Made by a program: the position numbers and the translations under genes. Below, piece by piece: positions 56,575 through 64,000 of a stretch of 64,000 nt of DNA. The notes below the pieces were generated by a model. That model worked only from the letters and a program-made list of their open reading frames with translations, was not told where the DNA came from and ran no database searches. The number at the start of each line of letters is the position of its first letter. The first letter of the stretch is position 1. This DNA comes from Hansfordia pulvinata. Its lineage: Eukaryota; Ascomycota; Sordariomycetes; Xylariales. The stretch spans positions 3,720,001-3,784,000 of the forward strand of contig BJKQ01000001.1 of NCBI GenBank assembly GCA_006538405.1. Direction: 5' to 3'.

Positions 56575-59500
56575 TCAAGACAAAGCATCTTCAGCGGCAT
56601 CCATGTAAAGGTCGATGAGACACCCGGCACTCCACGCTTGGGTGGGGCTGGAGTCGCCGCAGAACTCGCCGTTCTTTTGGGTCAACTCTGTCAGCCCAGC
56701 CCACGGGTTCGTCTTGATGTGTTCTTTGCAGCCTCCGAGGCGTCGGGTGACCTGTTGGAACGCCTCAATTCGGCCTTCTTTGGTGGTCCGACGCTTCAAG
56801 TCGAACTTGAGCAGGGCGCGCAAGAAGAAGCCAGTGGGCCACAGCCACTCCGGCCCTTGGTGATAGTTGCGACCCTTGGAAGTGGCAAAGTCGTCGGAGT
56901 CTTCGCTGTTGATGTAGTAGGGGCGGTAGTTGAAGTCCGCTGGGTCAAGCGTCGCCATACCCGTCGGTCCCCGCAGGACCTTGTCGGCAAGAACAAGCGT
57001 GCCTATGGCATGTTCGGGGTTGAAAAGGTCCGGGGCGACAGTCATGGCGATAGGGAAGTTTGCTCGAAGCTGGTAGTCCTCGTACTCCTTGCCAGAGCGG
57101 AAGATATCCTTGTAGATGCCGCGGCGATTGACAATGCTCGAGTTGACAGCATACTTGGCATCGTGTGCAGGATCAACCGGGACGTAGTAGCTGTGTTCGA
57201 AGCTCTGCTTGATCAGCTCAGACCACGCGTAGAGGGTAATCTGTGATCCGTCGGCCTTCGTCACAGCGTTGTAGGGGTATTTTCCTTCCTCGTTCAGCTT
57301 CGACAGCCACTTCAAGGTGCTGTATAGCAGGCCGGTAATTTCAATGGCTGCCCCATCGCGGGGGGTACCCGGAACACCCTTGGACCCTGCGCGCTCGCTT
57401 TCACCCATTTTGTCCATCCATGTACCGCAGTTGTCTTGATTGCCGCCGAAGATGAGGCCGCTGTTCCAGTCAACGTTGATGTCCTGGTTGAAACCATTGT
57501 CGCGCATCTGCATGTCGGTGTCGGGGCCGGCATTGGCCTCGCGGTACTTCATACCAGTGGCGTGTCGTTGCAGAGCTTCCTGTATGACATCCTGGATGGA
57601 GCTTTCCGTGGAGTACGCCCTTGGGTCGTCGGACGGGAACCAAGTGTCATCGTAAGGTAGGAACCGTCTCTTAACATTCTTGGTCAGGATGCTGGCCCCA
57701 TTGGGAGCATACTTGATGTAGTCCTGGATGAACTGCAAGAAGAACCAGATGGAGTCTCGGCTGTTGTATCTGGGAGTGTTGCCACTCGCGAGCAGATTCG
57801 GAATCATGCCATGCTTGAGAACACTCGCAAAAGCGAAGATGTGCTCAGCGGCTTCCTCATATCTGCCAGTGCCCAGGTACAGGCCACGAATGGATATGAA
57901 GACGTCTCTGCCCCAGCAGCGAGCCCACTCAACAGCAAAGTGAGGCAAGCCTGCAGCGACCGAGGGCACAAGCTTCTTGGGCCAGAGAGAACCCGACTTG
58001 ACAATACCGGTCTGCTGCACACCGACCATTCCGAGAGCTTGGAGGAACCACTGCCCTTGGCTAATGTTGTCGCTCATCAGCTCAATACCACGGTTCCATG
58101 CCGCCGTGTACAGAGCCCTGATGACCAGCGCAAAGTATCTCGGGAGAAGGAAGCTCGGGATGCCACGAATGGCGCCAAACCGCTCCTTGAGCCACAAGGC
58201 GGGCTGGTCGAGCTTGCTGAATTGAGGCTGCTGGCTGATGCGCTCCAAGCGACCGACGGTGAAGTCCAGCGGCCACTGGCCATCACGAAGGTTCTGACAC
58301 AGAGGGTGGGCAAGGTTGTTGTCGCGGATGATGTCCTTCAAAAGACTCCACCAGCCCTGCAGACCGGCGTAGACAATCTTGCCATAGCCAGGAATGTCGT
58401 AGACTCCATCCTTGCCCTCGCTGCCGTCCCGCTCTTCGGCCTCGCACCGGTACATTAAGAAGTTGAGGTCAATCAGGTCGAGATCCGCAACAGCCTTCTC
58501 GGCGCCGGAGGTCACGTACGTGTCGAGACCGGCAGAATGCTCGGCGGCTGGGATCCACGTCTCGAACAAGGCAATGCTTCCAGGAGGGAACTGCTCGCGC
58601 ACTGTAATGATGGTGTCCTCGCCATTCACTTCCATGCGGATGCCCGGTACGTCGACCACTTCACTGGGCAGGCCCTGGAGGAATTTTTCATCCTTTTCGA
58701 CCTTCTCGTGGGCCTCGCCGCTCGTGTTGACCTTGAGAGTCCAGCTTCCCAAGTGACGCGCCTTGGTGCCACCCAGATTGACAGGGCTGAAGTCACCACT
58801 GCCGTTCCCGTACCCTTGATACGCGGTGTGGGCAATGAGGAAGTAGCCCTTCCTCGATGCGGGGTGCACACGATGCACGGTGATGTACTCGCCCTCGTGG
58901 TGGACGTGAACCTCGTCGTACCGGTCCTTGCCCATCAGGGTATGGATCTGATTGAGTAGCTTCTTGACGCCTCCTATGCCGCCTTCGCCGCCACCAATCT
59001 TAATCTCATGGCCGGAGGATGACTTGGATGTGTAGAGTCTCTTCTCGTTGACAAGATCCACGAGCTTGGGGTAGATCTCATCGTAGCCCATGACACTGCC
59101 ACTGGCACTCGAGCACATGCACACCAGGGCAGCATTAGGGAGCGTGTCTCGGGCGTCCCGCTTTTGGGCAGGCACTTCATTGTCGTGGGTGCAGTCCATG
59201 AAGAGCGCTTGCACGGTAGAGGGGGTGATTCTGTGGATGACCTCTCTCGTGGTTTCGAAGTCGTACGGGTCGGTCTTGGGGCTGATCGGGCTGGTAATCG
59301 GGGTGCCGGGCTTGGCGATCTCATCCACCTCGAAGCTGCCAATCGGACGGCCACCGTAGCGGTGGACTAGTCGGCTCATCTCTCGGGTGTGGTCGGACTG
59401 CATCGCTTCCCGGATCAACGAGCTCAATCCGAGCCTCTTGACGAACACGTAGTCCATTTCTTCGGACCCGCTGAACAGCTCGGCGACGGTGTAGAGATCG

Positions 59501-61271
59501 GGACGAACCCGGCGGGCCTCGTCCAGAACATGTTCGGCCACGTGTATGGGTGTCGAGTGGCAGTTATCAATGCGGAGACCGGCAAAGTACTTGGCCAGCA
59601 TGCGCGCATACTTTGTCATGTAGTCCCAGAGGAACGGGCTGTCCTCAGGACGGTCGCCGTACCGAAGTTTCACGCAGTCGCCCCAGACGATGATCTTGCG
59701 CTCGAGATAAGCGCGGGACTGAGGACCGGCGTTGTCGATCAGGGCATTTCCGGCCCAGACCCAGCCATTGTTGGCGAGCACGAGCTCTTCGGGCTTGAGG
59801 TCTGACGAGACCTGGTTCTTGTCCAGTCTGGTGAAGTAGGTCTCGATGAGCGGGTTGGCGTCGTTGACAGGACCCAGCTTGGGACCATGGTCCTGCACGC
59901 GCATATAATCGATTCTGTCCTTGACCTGGTTGAGAATAGTGGCCACTTCTTCGTCGTACTCTTTGTAGAAAGGAACGTTGATGACATCGAGGAGCGATGA
60001 TGTCTTGGTGCGAATATCCGCTTCGTCGGCCTCGCCGCGGTACTGGCCGAACAAGGCCGTGATCAAGGAGGCGACGACAGATGGGTCAATGTGGCGGCGG
60101 TAGCGCTCACCTAACCTGTCGGTCCCGCGCAGTCCGTTGTCGAGCAGATATTGGACCTGTTCTTTGTCTGTGGCATTTTTGAGTTTTTCACCTTCGCTCG
60201 GAGCGGTAGCTTTCCCGGAGGCCCACGCAGCAATAGCAGCCTCTGTGTTCTTCTCGACGTCGACGGCGAAGAACTCCCAAAGACGAATCTCGGCAAGGAC
60301 GTGAGTCTTGATTCCCTCGGCGATCTTCTCGATATCCCCCGGGGTTTTAGGGTCATGGGGAAACCCAAGCTCCTGCAGCTTGGAACCGAAGATAAGCAAC
60401 TGCGAATCGAGCAAGTATGCGGACTCGAGCCATGGCGCCGTGATCAAGTTGTAACCGGCATCTGGGTGTTCGCGTAGCCATTTTGTGTTGTTCGCAGTGT
60501 GGTTGAGCACAATGTCCGTCAGACTGAGCAGAGAGTGGTTCTTTTCCAAGCTCTCGACCATCAGCTGAACGTCCTTCTCGCCCTCGGGGAAGCAGTCTGG
60601 ATCCCAGCCCAGCTGGTCATAGAGACTGTACGGCGAGTTGGACTCTCCACGAGTTTGCAGGGGGTAAAATGGATCATGTTGTATCCGCGGTCGCTGATGC
60701 CGCGGAGATGGTTCTCCCAGTCATCCGGGTATTTCCCCATGAACTTGCTGATGACGGAGAAGACGGACAATGCCGGCAGGGGCAGCAGTCGCCCTTCCAG
60801 ATACAGGCGAGGCGCAACATCGATGTAATATAGTGGGGTTTTCTGCTGGGAGCCGGGAGCGGGTTCGGAGGACTGAGACTCTGCAGAAAGCTCGGGAAGC
60901 TCTGCATAGGTGGTGTAAAAGGCGAAGACTCCGGAGTTGTGGATGGGGATCGAAATTTCGATGTTGCGATTGAAGTCGGGCTTGAGCCTAGACGAGTACT
61001 GGTTAGAGGGACTCCAGCTGGTACCAGGGCAATAGACCTACTTGTATTCGCGGAACTGGCTTCTCTGGAAGGTGGCGCCTTGGTCAGGGATATTAACCCA
61101 GAGGCTTCCTTGTCTGCAGATCGAAGAGGTGCCTTCAATGGTGAAACGGACGACTAAGGGATTCTTAGACTTGGGCACGAGGTAGATGTACTCTCCAGGG
61201 ACATCAGGGGCTCCATTGTCCTTCAGGGGGAGGATGTAGACCTCGGTGGAGGTCATTGTTCTGGGCACCAT
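56575..61271 (-). CDS. GDB1: Glycogen debranching enzyme; apparent -1 frameshift
   Basis: The bifunctional cytosolic enzyme has 4-alpha-glucanotransferase activity (N-terminal, GH13-like) and amylo-1,6-glucosidase activity (C-terminal). Exons are 61271-61042 and 60987-56575, with a 54-nt intron (GTAGGT...CTAG). It is about 1547 residues, as usual for the family. The opening EVYILPL...GEYIYL, then SLWVNIP and FREYK, match fungal orthologues. Further motifs are LTDIVLNHTANNT, GLRIDNCHSTP with the catalytic-site Asp, VAELFSGSEE, GRDVFISIRGLYLG and GGNQDNCGTWMDKMG. After NMIHFTP the frame must gain one base in a five-C run (plus strand GGGGG, 60660-60664) to read LQTRG and continue; literally it stops at 60561. 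The start at 61271 has a perfect ACCATGG context; the ATG at 61256 is the alternative. Confidence 0.95.
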
Positions 61272-64000
61272 GGTCAGCGGCGTTGGTGGTTTAGGTGCTG
61301 GTGTTGAGGCATGGAGGTGTGATTGGAGAGGGTGGCAGCAGATCAGCCAGGCAAGGTGGAAAGAGAAGTAAGAGCCCTTTGCTGAGAAGCAGAGCAGAGT
61401 CCAGAAGACTATCAAGTACGTGCTTAAGAGTGAGGGAGTGAGGGCAGGAAGGGAAAGGACCCAGCAGCAGCTGCTGCTAGTGCAGTAGCACGAGGGCCAG
61501 AGGTGAAGCAACAGCAGAGTATGGGTATGCACACTGAGCTGTGAGACAGAGGGAGGATGGTGATGACGGGAGATGTTTGAGATGAGGAACAGGTGGGAGA
61601 CAAACACAGGAGGGGCCGCAGGGTGGAAAGCCGGGCCTGGCTTGGACAGGCGGACTGGGACAATGGGCAGAGCTGGGAAAGAGCAGAAGGGGGTGTCAGC
61701 AGCAGGTGCGACACAGGCTGTATTGAATGGGTGGTGCTGTCGTGACTACCACCTTAATCACAACTACACACACAGCAGACCAACTATGGCTGACCAGATG
61801 GGCGAGCGAGCGATCGTGCGGGCATGGAATTCCTGGTGGACAAACGGGCCGAGTGCGGCTTGACTTACACTACCACTTAGCACTTAGCACCTTGGCTACC
61901 TTACGATTGCGCAGACCTCTCCGATGGCGATGGCAGAATTCAGGCACAGGGACAGGCACAGAGCGTCGCGGGCTCGCTTCTGCGACGGGCGTAAGCTGAG
62001 CTGCCCAGGCCCTGGACCCGAGGAGGGGCGGCGCGCTAGAGCTAGGGAGAAAGGGCTTACGGTGAGGCGCCGGGGCGTTACACAGAGTGTGGTGGCAGAG
62101 AGGAGGTGCGGGAGCGGAAAGACGGTTCCTGGCGTCGGCTTGCAAGGTTGCTGGTTCCGACACGGGTACGAGCTAGAAGCCAATAGAGCAGAGCAAGACG
62201 GGCCACGAGGCGCGGGCGCTGGAGGAGGAGGACGAGGAGGTCGAGGTCGAGGCAGCGGTTGCCAAGCAGAGGCGCGCTGGCGGGGTCAGTCGCGAGACAG
62301 GGTCGGCGTTGTGGTTGAGCAGAGCCGCGGGGTCTGGCTTCGAGTGCTCTCGTACAGATGGGAGTGCAAGCCCGTGAGCGAGAGGAGAGCGTGGGCGGGC
62401 GTGATGGGAGGCGGCGAGGCTGGTCTGCGGTCAGATTGGGAGCTGCCACGATGCCGGGAAGCTCAAGCTCTGAGCTGGAGACGAGAGCAGGACGGGCGAG
62501 GGAGGGGACGAGGAGCTCGGGACGGGACAGGACAGCTCGAGGCGGCGGCGGGCGGCGGCACCGGGGGAACCTCGAACAGGCGGCGGGCCCAACGGGATCG
62601 ATGAAATCCATGTCGAATAGCCGGGGCAGCTTGGCCCCAAGCAGCTACGGCAGCTGGGCGGCGCTGGCTTGGGAGCGGCCGGGGATGGCAAAGGCGAGCA
62701 GGCCGGTCGGGAATCGCGATTCAGACACAACAAGTCGATGGGCGACGCTGCTGCGGGCGCCCAGCCGAGCTTAGCCTTACGGGGCCTGCGAGCGCCAGGA
62801 TTGGAGGGCTGTCTACGAGTAGCCCGTACCTATATCTACAGCAAGTACTACGAGTACTCGTGGGCTCCAGCTACTACTACTCGTGCACCCAAGGTACTTG
62901 TATCCGGCTGGTGGTGGCGCGAACGAACGAACGAACGAACGACGAGGGCGATGCTCGATGCTCGATACTGCCCCTCTCTCTCTCTCTCTTGCGCGCGCGC
63001 CCCTCTGCCGGCCCCTCCGTCGATCCTGTCAGCCAATGGCCAGCACGGCAGCACCCTTGTCTGGGCAGCCTGCGCGGGGCGGGCTGCTGGCCAGACCCGG
63101 AGCATCTGGCGATCTGGCAGACGGCGCCCGAGTCTGTGACGGCTTGATATCCAGAGCCAATGTCTGTGAACATGGCGGTGTAGGCCAGGTCGGGCTGGGG
63201 GGCAGTAAAACAAGGTCGTTCCCTGCGAGCAGAGGGCGTCGTTGCATCAAAGCGAACCTATCGTGAGGTATTGAGTCGCAGGCACTGTTCCCTGGCATTT
63301 CCTCTCTGCAAAGCCCAGAGCAAACGGGCGTACCTTTGGTCGGGTCCAGTACCTGAGATCAGCCCCCCGGTCAATTGCCTTTAGCCGGTGCAGGCAAGTA
63401 GGTACCTCCAGTAGCCTGACGTCACGCGGACAGGGAGAAACTCAAGTGGGCTGACACTGACACGGGCGCTGGGCCACGGCGAACACCTGCAGCCCACAGC
63501 GGTTGTGTGCAGTGGAGTGGTGGTGGACGTTGGCGCCGGAAACGGCCAACCCGCAGCCCCACCTCTGGGTGACAGTGACAGAGCAGGAGGCGTCGTGCGG
63601 CGAACGACCCCGCCATCTGCTGGCTTACGAGTGACCAAGGTACCAGCTTGTTTTCGCACCCAGCACATGCACCTCTCGACAGGCACTCCCAACCAGCCAA
63701 CACCGACGACGAGGCGATTGGTGAGACACGACCGGCCTCCATGGAACTGACAGCTCAGGATACTATACATGGACGTGGACTCGGCAATCACCTGACGAGA
63801 GCAACCACGCAGCCAATGCGTCGTGCGTGCCTGAATATCTGGCCGTGTTGATCTCCCGCCGGTCTGTCTGTTCCTGGTCTGTTCCATCCGATCCCATCTG
63901 CGATAGCTCAGATGTATCGCCGGCTGCACCTGTCGTCGGGGAAATGCCCGGCCAGGCCGTCTTTGCTGGCTTCGTGCCCGAGAGCGCGAACCAAACAATG
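61272..64000. other. Right edge, upstream region of GDB1; no gene seen
   Basis: About 2.7 kb. A (GAAC)5 array lies at 62921-62942 followed by CT and GC repeats (62970-63000), with octamers at 62814 and 62849. An open frame on the minus strand at 63998-63381 has no recognised features. Confidence 0.5.
62921..62942. repeat. (GAAC)5 tetranucleotide repeat
   Basis: Same unit as the longer array at 11089-11144. Confidence 0.93.

Overview
The window is nuclear DNA of a filamentous ascomycete (Pezizomycotina, most likely a Sordariomycete). The evidence is short GT-AG introns (about 54-187 nt, several with CTAAC-type branch sites), GC-rich coding sequence, long intergenic spacers full of microsatellites and homopolymers, and fungal gene families: a HET-C2-type glycolipid transfer protein, a Zn2Cys6 regulator and divergent PDX1/PDX2 genes. 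I saw no supportable tRNA, rRNA, transposon, CRISPR or prokaryotic-style operon. Gene models were built by eye from reading frames and splice sites.

Layout. 0.6-4.3 kb: NUP49 (nuclear pore, minus) and FIP1 (mRNA 3'-end processing, plus), divergent. 5.6-8.5 kb: two divergent nucleotidyltransferase-fold-like genes, both apparently damaged (no ATG found in one, an in-frame TGA in the other). 8.8-9.7 kb: a metallophosphoesterase. 9.7-13.9 kb: repeat-rich spacer. 13.9-20.7 kb: a small His-rich membrane-tail protein, an XAP5/FAM50 homologue (minus) and a DUF4139/MuiA-like protein (plus). 22.9 kb: a 56-residue secreted four-cysteine peptide. 23.1-31.1 kb: about 8 kb with no gene I can support, ending at a Zn2Cys6 regulator (31.1-34.3 kb). 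35.4-42.4 kb: a METTL16-like RNA methyltransferase, then PDX2 (minus) and PDX1 (plus), the two subunits of pyridoxal 5'-phosphate synthase, divergent across 2.3 kb. 42.8-48.9 kb: phospholipase D (minus) and the HET-C2-like glycolipid transfer protein (plus), divergent. 48.9-53.9 kb: another empty spacer. 53.9-54.6 kb: a secreted protein resembling DUF7907 proteins. 56.6-61.3 kb: glycogen debranching enzyme (minus). The right end is its upstream region.

How the genes relate: most are independent housekeeping genes. The one clear functional unit is PDX1/PDX2. PLD and the GLTP gene both concern membrane lipids, but a functional link is only inference.

Two window-wide patterns stand out. First, three otherwise good genes (PDX2, PLD, GDB1) each need one extra base in a run of 4-5 G/C to stay open, which looks like consensus homopolymer undercalling. 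Second, the octamer TACGAGTA/TACTCGTA occurs at least 31 times by hand count, always outside the coding sequences assigned here.
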